Assembly: GCF_000158915.1 (NCBI RefSeq)
Contig: NZ_GG657754.1
Location: 8,801,387-8,865,386, forward strand
Source: Streptomyces himastatinicus ATCC 53653
GTDB lineage: Bacteria; Actinomycetota; Actinomycetes; Streptomycetales; Streptomycetaceae
Direction of reading: 5' to 3'
Length of the DNA: 64,000 bases
A program made the translations under genes and the position numbers. The notes under the pieces are model-generated. The model was not told the DNA's origin. It was given only the letters and a program-made list of their open reading frames with translations, and searched no databases. Positions 1-7,979 of the stretch are shown here, piece by piece. Within the stretch, counting starts at the first letter, position 1; every line of letters begins with the position of its first letter.

Positions 1-228
1 GCCTCCCGCGCGCACACGGCGGTCGACCGCCCGGCGCGGTGGCTGGTCGGCCACACGGTGGTCCGCCTCGCCCCGGGCGCCACGGAAACCGTGAACGTCA
101 CTGTCCCGGCCCGCGCCTTCGCCCACTGGGACGAGGGCGCGTGGGCTTATGAACCGGGGGAGTTCACCCTCCACGTGGGCTCCAGCGTCGACGACCTGCC
201 CGCCTCCGTTCCAGTACACCTGCGCTGA
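1..228 (+). CDS. GH3 family beta-glucosidase, C-terminal end (partial)
   Basis: This is the last 75 codons of a gene that begins outside the window and ends at TGA 226-228. The translation contains FAHWDEG followed by EPGEFTLHVGSSVDDL. That is the pattern of the fibronectin-III-like domain closing many glycoside hydrolase family 3 enzymes, where an aromatic-Trp-Asp strand is followed by a Gly-containing strand ending in VGxSSxDL. The enzyme would hydrolyse beta-linked glucose or xylose from oligosaccharides or glycosides. The catalytic domains lie upstream and cannot be checked, so substrate and localisation are unknown. The family call rests only on this tail. Confidence 0.7.
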   Translation, partial: ASRAHTAVDRPARWLVGHTVVRLAPGATETVNVTVPARAFAHWDEGAWAYEPGEFTLHVGSSVDDLPASVPVHLR

Positions 229-229
229 G

Positions 230-261
230 CCCGGCCACAGCGAAGCCCGCGGCGGGCCGGG
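230..261 (+). terminator. Possible hairpin terminator after the GH3 gene
   Basis: CCCGGCC (230-236) pairs perfectly with GGCCGGG (255-261), starting one base after the stop codon. An alternative inner pairing of GCCCGC with GCGGGC lies in the loop. There is no T tract, which is usual for streptomycete terminators. The rest of 262-506 shows a triple GTCACC repeat near 279-296 and nothing gene-like. Confidence 0.4.
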
Positions 262-506
262 TGCCATGCCGCCTCGGGTCACCGTCACCGTCACCGGCCC
301 CCGGCTGAGGCCCGAGGGTCACCTCGTGTGCGACGGTCACCCTGACCGCGGGTGCCCCCTGTCTGACCGCGTTGCCGCACTGGAACCCCCGTCGGACAGC
401 GACACGGGTCCACGATCGGCTGGACAATCGCCCACCCGGACGGGCACGCGCGCGAGACCGATCACGTGGCCTGCCGGCCTCCACGGCCGGCGAGTCGCGA
501 CACCCC

Positions 507-1421
507 CTAGGACTGCTGGCGGCGTACGGCTGCCCAGTCCCCGCGGACCGTGTCGCGGAAGGTGATCGGGGTGTGGCCGGTGCGGTGGTGGAAGTACTTG
601 CTGAAGTGGGTCGCGCTGGAGAAGCCGAGGCGGTCGGCGATGCGCGCGGCGGCCTGGTCGCTGTGGGCCAGGAGGCGCTTGGCCTCCAGGACGACGCGGC
701 GGTCGATGAACTCCTTGGCGCCGAGGCCGGCGGCGGCGAGCGTGGCGCGGGAGAGGGTACGGACCGAGTAGCCGAGCGTTTCGGCGTAGTCCTCCACCCG
801 GCGGGTGCGCGCGAAGTCCCGTTCCACGGCATCGCGGAAGCGCAGGTAGGTGGCGTCGGGTTCGGAGGCGGGGCTGCCGGCGGGTGCGGTGAGGTGGGCC
901 AGCCGCAGGACGAGGACCGCGAGCAGGTGGCGGAGGGCCGCGGTGTGGATCTCAAGGGGCAGGTGTCCGAGGGCGTGGAACTCGGTGGTGAGGTGGTCGG
1001 CGGCCAGCCGCAGGGCCGCTTCGTCGTCGGGGAGGGGACGGCGCAGGATCGGGGCGTGCGGGTCTTCTGTGTGAGCGCCGTGTGTGGTGGCCGGGTCGAG
1101 GAAGTGCTGGCCGAAGAGGATCAGGGTGCCGTCGGCGTTGGTGAGGTCGCCCCACTGCTGGACCTGCCCGGGGCGTACCCAGAGCCAGGAGCCGGGGTCG
1201 AGGACGTAGGCCGTGAAGTCGACCGTGTGCCACAGGGTCCCGCCGGTGAGGGTGATCAGGTGGTGGAAGCCCGGGCGCTGGGGGACCACGAGCCGCTCTG
1301 CGGGGACCCGGTGGCGCAGGTCTGTGAGGGACAGCACTTCTACGCCGGCGGGGGTGCCGACGGGCGCGGCGAAGGAGATCTCCGGGATGCCGCGATCGGC
1401 ATCGTGTCGCTTTTTGACCAT
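507..1421 (-). CDS. AraC family transcriptional regulator
   Basis: This is a regulator of about 304 residues. The N-terminal half is a cupin-like sensor (VPQRPGFHHLITLTGGTLWHTVDF) of the AraC_binding type. The last 100 residues form the double helix-turn-helix: VEDYAETLGYSVRTLSRA for the first HTH and AARIADRLGFSSATHFSKYF for the second, followed by the usual TGHTPITFR. The start is taken at ATG 1419-1421 because homologous N-termini begin close to MVKKRHDADR. An in-frame ATG at 1457 would add 12 residues, and neither has a strong Shine-Dalgarno. The gene is divergent from the SnoaL-macrodomain-sirtuin operon at 1694 and is its most obvious candidate regulator, though a regulatory link is only inferred from position. 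Confidence 0.85.
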   Translation of the reverse strand: MVKKRHDADRGIPEISFAAPVGTPAGVEVLSLTDLRHRVPAERLVVPQRPGFHHLITLTGGTLWHTVDFTAYVLDPGSWLWVRPGQVQQWGDLTNADGTLILFGQHFLDPATTHGAHTEDPHAPILRRPLPDDEAALRLAADHLTTEFHALGHLPLEIHTAALRHLLAVLVLRLAHLTAPAGSPASEPDATYLRFRDAVERDFARTRRVEDYAETLGYSVRTLSRATLAAAGLGAKEFIDRRVVLEAKRLLAHSDQAAARIADRLGFSSATHFSKYFHHRTGHTPITFRDTVRGDWAAVRRQQS

Positions 1422-1457
1422 GGTGAGTCGCCAGCGTATCCGATGCGACCTGTTCAT

Positions 1458-1693
1458 CGCCCATAGCGTGAAGGTGTCAGCTCGTCCGGAGCCGAGCCGA
1501 TGTCGGAAAGCAGTAAGAGAGAAGGAGTGTGGCGCCTTCGGCGGAGCGTCTCGCCGAGGACAACGCGCACGGGCCCGTTCAGCGGCCGGCCGGATGACAC
1601 GCCCACGCCTGCTTCCGCGCGCTGAGCCGCCTGCGCCCGACCACAACCGTCCAAGCCTCCACCATGACCTGACCTTGCAAGGAGAGAACCGTC
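1458..1693. promoter_or_regulatory. Divergent control region between AraC regulator and SnoaL/macro/SirTM operon
   Basis: This 236-bp gap must hold promoters for both directions. No convincing -35/-10 pair can be assigned by eye. The only clear element is the ribosome binding site AAGGAG (1679-1684) of the downstream gene. It overlaps a perfect 10-bp palindrome CCTTGCAAGG (1673-1682) that could partly hide it in RNA or serve as a half-operator. No AraC direct repeats were recognised with confidence. Confidence 0.4.
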
Positions 1694-2455
1694 ATGAGCA
1701 ACGCCAAGAACACCGTCCTGACCGCAGCCGGCGAGCTGTTCGGAAAGAAGGACCCGAGCGCGGTGGACCGCTGGGCCGCCGCCGACTACCGCCAGCACAG
1801 CGCCCTGGCCGCCGACGGCCCCGAGGCTCTGCGCCAGCTGGTCGCCGGCCTGCCGGAGGGCTTCCGGTACGAGGGCGCCCGTGTGATCGCCGACGGCGAC
1901 CTGGTCGTCCTGCACGGCACGTACCACGGCTTCGGCCCCGTCCCGCTGGTCGCCTTCGACATCTTCCGCGTCGACGCCGACGGCAAGCTCGCCGAGCACT
2001 GGGACGCCCTGACCCCCCTGGTCGAGGACACCGCCTCCGGCCGCTCCCAGACCGACGGCCCCACCGAGCCGGGCGACCAGGACAAGACCGAGGCCAACCG
2101 CGCCCTGGTGGGGGAGTTCGCCGAGAAGGTCCTCAAGGGCGGCGACTACTCGGTACTGACCGACTACATCTCGACCGAGACCTACCACCAGCACAACCCG
2201 GAAGCGGCCGACGGCCTCGACGGCTTCGGCGCCGCCGCCGCGAAGTGGGCCGAGCAAGGCAAGAACCTCGTCTACAAGACCGTCCACAAGGTCATCGCCG
2301 ACGGTGACTTCGTCCTGCTCCAGTCCGAGGGCGAGTTCGGCGTCCCCGCCGCGTACTACGACCTCTTCCGCGTCCAGGACGGCAAGATCGTCGAGCACTG
2401 GGACGTCGTCGTGTCCGTGCCCGCCGAACTCCCGCACTCCAACGGCCTGTTCTGA
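1694..2455 (+). CDS. Tandem SnoaL/NTF2-like fold protein
   Basis: The protein has 253 residues and two copies of a SnoaL-type cone fold. Copy 1 spans roughly 5-118 and copy 2 about 136-253. Matching segments are YRQHSALAADGPEAL and YHQHNPEAADGLDGF (the family's His/Asn pocket region), VIADGDLVVLHG and VIADGDFVLLQS, then FRVDADGKLAEHWD and [13 protein letters not shown]. Such proteins bind or isomerise small hydrophobic molecules. The actual ligand is unknown, and single-domain members are far more common than this duplicated form. AAGGAG stands about 9 nt before the ATG. It is the first gene of an operon with the macrodomain gene (10-nt gap), the sirtuin and another SnoaL-like protein at 4286, which copies the same EHWD-containing C-terminus. 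Confidence 0.85.
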   Translation: MSNAKNTVLTAAGELFGKKDPSAVDRWAAADYRQHSALAADGPEALRQLVAGLPEGFRYEGARVIADGDLVVLHGTYHGFGPVPLVAFDIFRVDADGKLAEHWDALTPLVEDTASGRSQTDGPTEPGDQDKTEANRALVGEFAEKVLKGGDYSVLTDYISTETYHQHNPEAADGLDGFGAAAAKWAEQGKNLVYKTVHKVIADGDFVLLQSEGEFGVPAAYYDLFRVQDGKIVEHWDVVVSVPAELPHSNGLF

Positions 2456-2465
2456 CAGGACAACC

Positions 2466-3401
2466 GTGTACACGACCGCACTGCCGATCGCCGCCTACCG
2501 TGCCGCCGTCGCCCTGGACGAGCCGTTCCGGCCCGCCATCGGCCATGATCTGGATCAGCGGTCCGCCGGCCTGGTCCGCGAGGCGCTTGGCCTGCTGGGC
2601 GATGACCCGGTGGGAGTGAGGGCCGGGCTGCGCCCCGGCGCGGCGGACCGGCTCGACGATGCCGCCGCCCGGCGACTCCTGCGCGCTGTGCTGACCGTCC
2701 GGGAGGCAGGCCCTCTGCCCAGCGGGGCCGCCCGTGTGCTGGACGCGCTCCTGTCCGGCGAACGCCTGGGGCGCGGCACCACCGACGCCGCCTCGCTGCC
2801 CACCATCCGCACCACACTTCCCCACACCACGTACCGGGCCGCCGACCGTACGGTGCTCTGGCAGGGCGACATCACCACCCTTGGCGCCGATGCCGTCGTG
2901 AACGCCGCCAACAGCGCCCTGCTCGGCTGCTTCGCCCCGATGCACCCGTGTATCGACAACGCCATCCACACCGCGGCCGGCCCCCGCCTGCGCGCCGACT
3001 GCCACACGATCATGACCCGGCAGGGCCACCCGGAACCGACCGGCACCGCCAAGATCACCCGCGGTTACCACCTGCCCGCCCGCTACGTCCTGCACACCGT
3101 CGGCCCCATCGTCGACGGCCCTCTGCGCCCGGTGCACGATCGGGCGCTGGCGGCCTCGTACCGTGCGTGTCTCGACCTCGCCGCCGAGGTCGACGGCCTG
3201 CGCACCGTCGCGTTCTGCGGCATCAGCACCGGCGTCTTCGGCTACCCCCGGAAGCCCGCCGCCCGCGCCGCCCTGGACACCGTGGCCGACTGGCTCGGGA
3301 CCCACCCCGGACGCCTCGACCGCGTGATCTTCAACGTGTACGCGGACGACGACCACGCCGCCTACACCCACGCACTGACCGAAGGGACCCCGTCCCGATG
3401 A
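2466..3401 (+). CDS. Zinc-type macrodomain protein (putative ADP-ribosyl hydrolase)
   Basis: This is a protein of about 311 residues with a helical N-terminal region (1-115) and a macrodomain (about 120-310). Visible signatures are the ribose-binding [13 protein letters not shown] (near residue 146) and, directly after it, a Cys155-x4-His160-x-Cys162 cluster in [24 protein letters not shown] forms the phosphate loop. The C-H-C insert is the hallmark of the zinc-containing macrodomains that pair with class M sirtuins in bacterial and fungal operons and remove ADP-ribose placed by the sirtuin. The start is GTG 2466, preceded by AGGAC; there is no in-frame ATG nearby. The stop overlaps the start of the sirtuin gene (ATGA). 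The family call is firm; the target protein here is unknown. Confidence 0.9.
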   Translation: MYTTALPIAAYRAAVALDEPFRPAIGHDLDQRSAGLVREALGLLGDDPVGVRAGLRPGAADRLDDAAARRLLRAVLTVREAGPLPSGAARVLDALLSGERLGRGTTDAASLPTIRTTLPHTTYRAADRTVLWQGDITTLGADAVVNAANSALLGCFAPMHPCIDNAIHTAAGPRLRADCHTIMTRQGHPEPTGTAKITRGYHLPARYVLHTVGPIVDGPLRPVHDRALAASYRACLDLAAEVDGLRTVAFCGISTGVFGYPRKPAARAALDTVADWLGTHPGRLDRVIFNVYADDDHAAYTHALTEGTPSR

Positions 3402-4289
3402 ACCAGCCCATCTTCGACCTGGCAGACGCCGTCGGCACGATACGCACCTGGCTCACGGAGGCCGACCGCGTCCTGATCACCGCCGGAGCCGGCCTGAGCG
3501 CCGCCGCCGGGTACGACTACGGTGACGAGGACCGCTTTGAGCAGCTCTTCCCCGCCCTGCACCGCCGCGGCCTGCGCTCGCGCTACATGGTCGGCGTGCC
3601 CCTGCCACCGGCCCTGTTGTGGGGCTACTGGGCCGTCCATATCGACGACGTTCGCTTCTCCACCGCCCCCAACCCCCTTTACCAGCGGCTGCGCGCACTG
3701 GTCGACGGCAAGGACCACTGGGTGATGACGTCCAACGTGGACGGTCTCTTCGCCCGGGGTGGCTTCGCCCCCGACCGGATCTTCACCCCGCAGGGCGACT
3801 ACGGCCGTTACCAGTGCAGCACCCCCTGCACTCCCGCCACGTGGGACAGCCGCCCTCTCGTCGGACAGCTCCTCGCCGCCTACGACCCGGCCACCGGCGC
3901 CGTCACCGACCCCGATGCCCCGCCCCGATGCCCGAACTGCGGAGGCGAGGCCGAGATCAACGTCCGCGTCGGCCCCCAGTTCGTCGACACCCCGTACCCT
4001 CCCCGCGGGGCACCGCCTCCAGGAGTGGCTGGGCACGGCGCCCGCCGACACCCGCCTGCTGATCCTGGAGTTCGGCGCCGGATTCAACACCCCCGGCGTG
4101 ATCCGACGGCCTGGCGAACACCTCGCCCGCCACTTCCCCGCCGCACGCCTCGTCCGCGTCAACCCCGACCGTCCCGAAACCCCCGCCGACCTCGCCGACC
4201 GGGCCCTGCCGGTCCCCGTCGGCGCGGACCACCTGCTGGACGTACTCACCGCGCCGCACCCGGCGCCCGACCCTACGGTGACACCATGA
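3398..4289 (+). pseudogene. Class M sirtuin (SirTM), frameshifted at about position 3998
   Basis: This is a protein-ADP-ribosylating sirtuin. Frame one gives residues 1-200: the NAD-binding [12 protein letters not shown] (29-41), TSNVDG with Asn113, and [10 protein letters not shown] with Gln132 where classical sirtuins carry the catalytic His. Two zinc Cys pairs follow (C140/C144 and C178/C181). The Asn-to-Gln spacing of 19 matches the SirTM pattern. After VDTPY the reading jumps one base. The next frame continues [11 protein letters not shown], then [19 protein letters not shown] and LVRVN, the normal SirTM C-terminus. It ends at TGA 4287-4289, overlapping the next gene's ATG as ATGA. That preserved junction argues that the second frame is the true one. 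A single extra C near 3998-4004 explains it: real mutation, sequencing error or, less likely, programmed slippage. Confidence 0.85.
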
Positions 4290-4666
4290 GCGCCCCGGAA
4301 AAGAACAAGGCCGCGGCCGAAGCGTTCTACCACCTGATGTTCAACCAGTGCCGCCCGGCCGAGGCCATCGACCAGTTCGTCGGTGACACCTACATCCAAC
4401 ACAACCCGCACGTCGCCGATGGCAAGCAGGCGTTCATCGACTACTTCGAACGCATGGCCGCCGAGTATCCCGGCAAGCGCGTTGAATTCAAGCGCGCCTT
4501 TGCCGAAGGCGACCACGTCATCCTGCACTGCCACCAGATCTGGCCCGACGAGGAGTACGCGGGCATCGACATCTTCCGCTTCGATGCCGACGGCAAGATC
4601 GTCGAACATTGGGATGTCCTCCAGATCATCCCGCCCACCTCCAAGAACGACAACACCATGTTCTGA
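4286..4666 (+). CDS. SnoaL/NTF2-like protein, single domain
   Basis: This 126-residue protein has one SnoaL-like fold: [19 protein letters not shown] (the H-N pocket region), [31 protein letters not shown] and a closing DNTMF. It resembles each half of the tandem protein at 1694, including KIVEHWDV, so the two genes bracket the macrodomain/sirtuin pair with related folds. Its ATG overlaps the sirtuin stop by 4 nt, which suggests translational coupling and a shared role. Members often act as hydroxylases, cyclases or binding proteins. Whether this one is an enzyme or a target of the ADP-ribosylation module cannot be told from sequence. Confidence 0.87.
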   Translation: MSAPEKNKAAAEAFYHLMFNQCRPAEAIDQFVGDTYIQHNPHVADGKQAFIDYFERMAAEYPGKRVEFKRAFAEGDHVILHCHQIWPDEEYAGIDIFRFDADGKIVEHWDVLQIIPPTSKNDNTMF

Positions 4667-4671
4667 GACCG

Positions 4672-5157
4672 GCTCCCCGGCGAACTCACGCAGCAGCGCG
4701 ACGGTGACGGCGGCGCCGGCGTCCCAGTCGACGAAGAAGTCCTGTGAGCCGGCGCCAGGCGGCCGTTGCGTACGAAGGCGGCGGACATCGTGATGGAGTC
4801 GAGCAGCCACTGGATGCGGGGCGGGGCCTCGACGTCCCTGCGGCGCGACGGCGTGCTGCGGGTGGGCCGGGCGGCGCGGGCCAGGTCGAACAGGTAGGTG
4901 CGTTCGTCCTCGTCCAGCTGCACAGCTTGGGCGACGGCGGCGAGGACGTCTTTGGACACGCCGCTGATGTGGCCCTTCTCCAGCCGGGTGTACCACTCGG
5001 TGCTCACGCCGGCGAGCACGGCGACCTCCTCACGACGCAGGCCCGGGACCCGGCGCCGCCCGCTGGTGGGCAGCCCGGCCTCCTCGGGGGTGATCTTGGC
5101 GCGGCGGCTGGCGAGAAAGTCCCGGATCTCCGCGCGGTAATCGTGTCGGTCGTTCAT
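4672..5157 (-). pseudogene. MmyB-type helix-turn-helix regulator, internally deleted and truncated
   Basis: The gene starts at ATG 5155-5157 with MNDRHDYRAEIRDFL. It shows a good Xre-type HTH (RRVPGLRREEVAVLAGVS, then WYTRLEKGHISGVSKDVL) and the linker typical of regulators with an MmyB ligand-binding domain. The ligand-binding part begins (IQWLLDSITMSAAFVRNGRL) but then jumps frame into SQDFFVDWDAG followed by AAVTVALLREFAGEP. In intact relatives that stretch lies about 30 residues further on. The last third of the protein is missing, and the sequence runs into the 3' end of the SnoaL gene. So there is one internal deletion of roughly 90-100 bp plus loss of the 3' end, leaving an HTH that may still be made. 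Confidence 0.75.
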
Positions 5158-5291
5158 GCGTTCCACGGTAGCCAGAGAGGGGCGCGGAGGGAGGTTGAGC
5201 TTGTCCCCCCTATAAACGCGACCTTCTCCACGTGCGCAGTCGCCGGTCTCCTGGAACACCTACCTCGATCACGACCGCACGGAGATGAACC

Positions 5292-6224
5292 TTGAGTACG
5301 CGAGGAGGAACCCTCCACGCCTCCGATGGCGTACGGGCCGACCAGCCCCGGCAGGTCCGCCACCCGGCTGCCGCTCGTCGTCTACACCTGGCACTGGGTA
5401 CGTTCCTGATGGGCACGACCGAGTTCGTGGTGGCGGGCCTGCTGCCTCAGATCGCGGGCGACCTACAGGTCAGCGTCGCCCGGACCGGCCTGATGATCAC
5501 CGTCTTCGCCATCGGCATGATCGTCGGAGCACCGCTGATGGCGATGCTGACTCTGCGGTTGCCCAAGCGGCTGACGCTGATGCTCGCCCTGGGCGTCTTC
5601 GCCGCCGGGCACGTCATCGTCGCCCTCGGCTCGAACTTCACCCTGCTCTTGGCGGCACGGTTCCTGACCGCGATCGCCACCGGAGCGTTCTGGGCGGTGG
5701 CCAATGTGGCCGCCGCACGCGCCGCAGGCCCTACCGCCAGTTCCCGCGCCCTGGGACTGGTCGGCGCCGGAGCCATGCTCGCCAGCGTCGTCGGCGTGCC
5801 GCTGGGCGCGTTCGCGGGGCAGCTCATGGGCTGGCGCGGCCCCTTCTGGGCCCTCGCGGCCCTGGCCGCGGCAGCCATCGCGCTCATCGCACGCACTGTT
5901 CCCCACGACGGCGGCGACCAGCAGGCAGTGTCGATCCGCTCGGAGCTGACCGCTCTGGCCTCCGGCCGCCTGTGGCTGGTGCTGGCCGCCTGCACCACCA
6001 CGACCGGCGGCGTCCTGGCCACCTACTCCTACATTGCGCCGCTGCTGACCGGCCGGTCGGGGATCGCATCTGGCCTCGGGGTGCCGCTGGTCCTGGCCGG
6101 CTTCGGCCTCGGCGCCCTGGCCGGCTCGCTCGTCTTCGACGTCACCACCGACCTCGACGGCGTCCCGGCGGGCTACCAGAACATGGCCGACCGCAAGAGC
6201 CTCAAGGTCCTGGTCGCCAGCTGA
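5292..6224 (+). CDS. Truncated MFS transporter fused to an alcohol dehydrogenase tail (deletion chimera)
   Basis: The product is about 310 residues. From residue 33 on it matches drug-efflux MFS proteins of the chloramphenicol-resistance type (LALGTFLMGTTEFVVAGLLP, then about eight membrane segments up to VPLVLAGFGLGALAGSL). It then switches to VFDVTTDLDGVPAGYQ and MADRKSLKVLVAS, which is the C-terminus of a zinc-binding alcohol dehydrogenase. The junction is near 6130-6140, so the last four MFS helices and most of a dehydrogenase have been lost. The first 30 codons are also suspect: the frame just upstream of 5390 encodes RLPLVVYT, the expected MFS start, which points to a one-base deletion there. 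TTG 5292 with GGAG at 5280-5283 is the best start for the open frame. It is unlikely to transport. Confidence 0.65.
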   Translation: MSTRGGTLHASDGVRADQPRQVRHPAAARRLHLALGTFLMGTTEFVVAGLLPQIAGDLQVSVARTGLMITVFAIGMIVGAPLMAMLTLRLPKRLTLMLALGVFAAGHVIVALGSNFTLLLAARFLTAIATGAFWAVANVAAARAAGPTASSRALGLVGAGAMLASVVGVPLGAFAGQLMGWRGPFWALAALAAAAIALIARTVPHDGGDQQAVSIRSELTALASGRLWLVLAACTTTTGGVLATYSYIAPLLTGRSGIASGLGVPLVLAGFGLGALAGSLVFDVTTDLDGVPAGYQNMADRKSLKVLVAS

Positions 6225-6241
6225 CCCCTGGCACGACGAAG

Positions 6242-6272
6242 AGAGGGTGCGGCTCCATCCGCATCACCCTCT
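6242..6272 (+). terminator. Hairpin terminator after the MFS/dehydrogenase chimera
   Basis: AGAGGG pairs with CCCTCT and, inside, TGCGG pairs with CCGCA around a six-base loop, with a small bulge. It starts 17 nt past the stop. Because the reading frame it follows is the tail of a lost dehydrogenase gene, this was probably that gene's terminator. Confidence 0.5.
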
Positions 6273-6343
6273 GCAAACGACGACCCCTCCATCTGCCCTG
6301 CCGTGGTTGCGGCTGATCCGTCTACTGACGCGAAGGCATACGT

Positions 6344-6985
6344 ATGTCGACTGAATCTGTGTCTGCTGTTCCACCCCCCGCCGAACCGGGCGAGCCCTCC
6401 TCGGCGCCCACGCGGCGGACCTTCATCGCCACCACCACCGCGGTCGGTGGTGCCGCGGTCGCGGGTGGCGTGATCGGAGGGTCCTTCCTCGTCGGCTCGG
6501 AGGAAGCGGCAGCCGCGCCGCCTGCCAGCCGTGTATCCCTGACGGTGAACGGCACCCGTCGGACGGTGACGGTGGACAACCGCACCTCGCTGCTGGACCT
6601 GCTGCGAGAGCACTTCGGCCTCACCGGCTCCAAAAAGGGCTGCGACGCCGGGGCGTGCGGCGCGTGCACGGTGCTGGTCGACGGGCAGCGGCACAACGCC
6701 TGCCTGACCCTCGCGGTGCGCCTGGAGGGTGCCGAGGTCATCACGATCGAGGGCCTGGCCGACGGCGACGAACTGCACCCGCTGCAACAGGCGTTCATCG
6801 ATGAGGATGCCTTCCAGTGTGGCTACTGCACCCCCGGACAGATCATGTCCGGCGTCGGCTGCATCAAGGAGGGCCACACCGGCTCCCCGGAGGAGATCCG
6901 GGAGTGGATGAGCGGCAACATCTGCCGCTGCGGCTGTTACGTGAAGATCGTGCGCGCGGTCGAACAGACCGCCGACCGGAAGTAG
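6344..6985 (+). CDS. paoA: Molybdenum aldehyde oxidoreductase, [2Fe-2S] subunit (PaoA/YagT-like)
   Basis: This is a 213-residue electron-transfer subunit. A Tat signal (TRRTFIATT followed by a hydrophobic Ala/Gly/Val stretch and AAAAPP) occupies residues 23-60, so the complex is probably exported folded. The plant-type ferredoxin cluster follows ([16 protein letters not shown] and, further on, NAC). The C-terminal helical domain carries the second cluster ([11 protein letters not shown] and [11 protein letters not shown]). It passes electrons between the molybdenum and FAD subunits of a xanthine-oxidase-family enzyme. The ATG at 6344 is preceded by AAGG. The order 2Fe-2S, FAD, molybdopterin and the gap of 13 nt to the next gene match the paoABC (yagTSR) operon. 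Confidence 0.92.
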   Translation: MSTESVSAVPPPAEPGEPSSAPTRRTFIATTTAVGGAAVAGGVIGGSFLVGSEEAAAAPPASRVSLTVNGTRRTVTVDNRTSLLDLLREHFGLTGSKKGCDAGACGACTVLVDGQRHNACLTLAVRLEGAEVITIEGLADGDELHPLQQAFIDEDAFQCGYCTPGQIMSGVGCIKEGHTGSPEEIREWMSGNICRCGCYVKIVRAVEQTADRK

Positions 6986-6998
6986 AGGTGCGGCGATC

Positions 6999-7979
6999 AT
7001 GTTTCCCTTCTCCTACACCCGCGTTTCCGATACAGATGAGGCCCTCGACGCCGGTCGCCGCGGTGGCCGTTACATCGCCGGGGGCACCACCCTGGTCGAC
7101 CTGATGCGCGAGACCGTGGAGCGCCCCGAGAGCCTGGTCGACATCAGCGGCCTGCCACTGCGCGAGGTCAGGGCCACCGAGGGTGGTGGACTGCGTATCG
7201 GCGCTCTGGTGCGGATGGCCGAGGCCGCCGCCCACCCCAAGGTGCGCACCCTGTATCCCGTGATCTCCGAGTCGCTGGAGCTGAGCGCGTCGGCGCAGCT
7301 GCGCAACATGGCGACCATCGGCGGCAACATCATGCAGCGCACGCGGTGCACCTACTTCCGTGACGTGACCGCCGACTGCAACAAGCGCGAGCCGGGCTCG
7401 GGCTGTGCCGCGCTGGAGGGCCACAACCGCACCCACGCGATCCTCGGCACGTCCGACGCCTGCGTGGCCACACACCCCTCCGACGTCGCGGTGGCGTTCG
7501 CCGCCCTGGAGGCGACCGTGCACCTGCTGGGCCCGGACGGAGAGCGCCGAGTCCCTTTCGCCGACTTCCTGCTACGGCCCGGCAATACCCCCCACCGCGA
7601 ACAAGCCCTCCGTAAGGGTGAGTTGGTCACCGCGGTGGAGGTCCCGGCTCTTCCGCGTCCGCTGAAGTCGGGCTACCTGAAGGTGCGTGACCGGCAGTCC
7701 TACGAGTTCGCCCTGACCTCGGCGGCCGTAGCGCTGCACATACGCGGCGGGGTGATCCGCGAGGCGAAGGTCGCCTCCGGCGGGGTGGGCACCGTGCCCT
7801 GGAAGCTGCCCGCCGTGGAGCGGCACCTGGTCGGCGAACGCCCCTCGGCAGCCCTGTGGACAGCCGCCGCGGAGAAGGCGGCGGACGGGGCACGCCCCCT
7901 GAAGCACAACCGGTTCAAGACCGAGTTGCTCAAGCGGACCGTCGAGCGTCAGCTGCGCGTCGTGGGAGGTACGAAGTGA
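6999..7979 (+). CDS. paoB: Molybdenum aldehyde oxidoreductase, FAD subunit (PaoB/YagS-like)
   Basis: This 326-residue subunit begins MFPFSYTRVSDTDEAL. The FAD-binding PCMH fold is visible in GGRYIAGGTTLVDLMRE and ASAQLRNMATIGGNIMQRTRC. A cysteine-rich insert (RTRCTYFRD, DCNKR, GSGCAAL, SDACVATHPSDVA) is the extra [4Fe-4S]-binding loop specific to PaoB-type and related subunits and absent from ordinary xanthine dehydrogenases. The CO-dehydrogenase flavoprotein C-terminal domain follows. Its TGA overlaps the GTG start of the large subunit (GTGA), so the two are translationally coupled. Confidence 0.92.
   Translation: MFPFSYTRVSDTDEALDAGRRGGRYIAGGTTLVDLMRETVERPESLVDISGLPLREVRATEGGGLRIGALVRMAEAAAHPKVRTLYPVISESLELSASAQLRNMATIGGNIMQRTRCTYFRDVTADCNKREPGSGCAALEGHNRTHAILGTSDACVATHPSDVAVAFAALEATVHLLGPDGERRVPFADFLLRPGNTPHREQALRKGELVTAVEVPALPRPLKSGYLKVRDRQSYEFALTSAAVALHIRGGVIREAKVASGGVGTVPWKLPAVERHLVGERPSAALWTAAAEKAADGARPLKHNRFKTELLKRTVERQLRVVGGTK

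Noticed and set aside
279-298. GTCACC triplication as a possible repeat array or operator
   Set aside because: Too short, single site and without symmetry; likely chance in GC-rich sequence.
372-1466. Plus-strand open frame of 364 codons opposite the AraC regulator
   Set aside because: Low-complexity Gly/Glu/Val-rich translation without motifs, exactly antisense to an intact regulator.
5285-6316. Alternative 343-codon frame from ATG 5285 over the MFS gene
   Set aside because: Arg/Pro-rich, no membrane segments; the frame at 5292 carries the MFS helices.
7856-7975. N-terminal extension of the molybdopterin subunit to 7856
   Set aside because: It would overlap paoB by 120 nt. GTG 7976 gives the usual GTGA overlap and the expected N-terminus.
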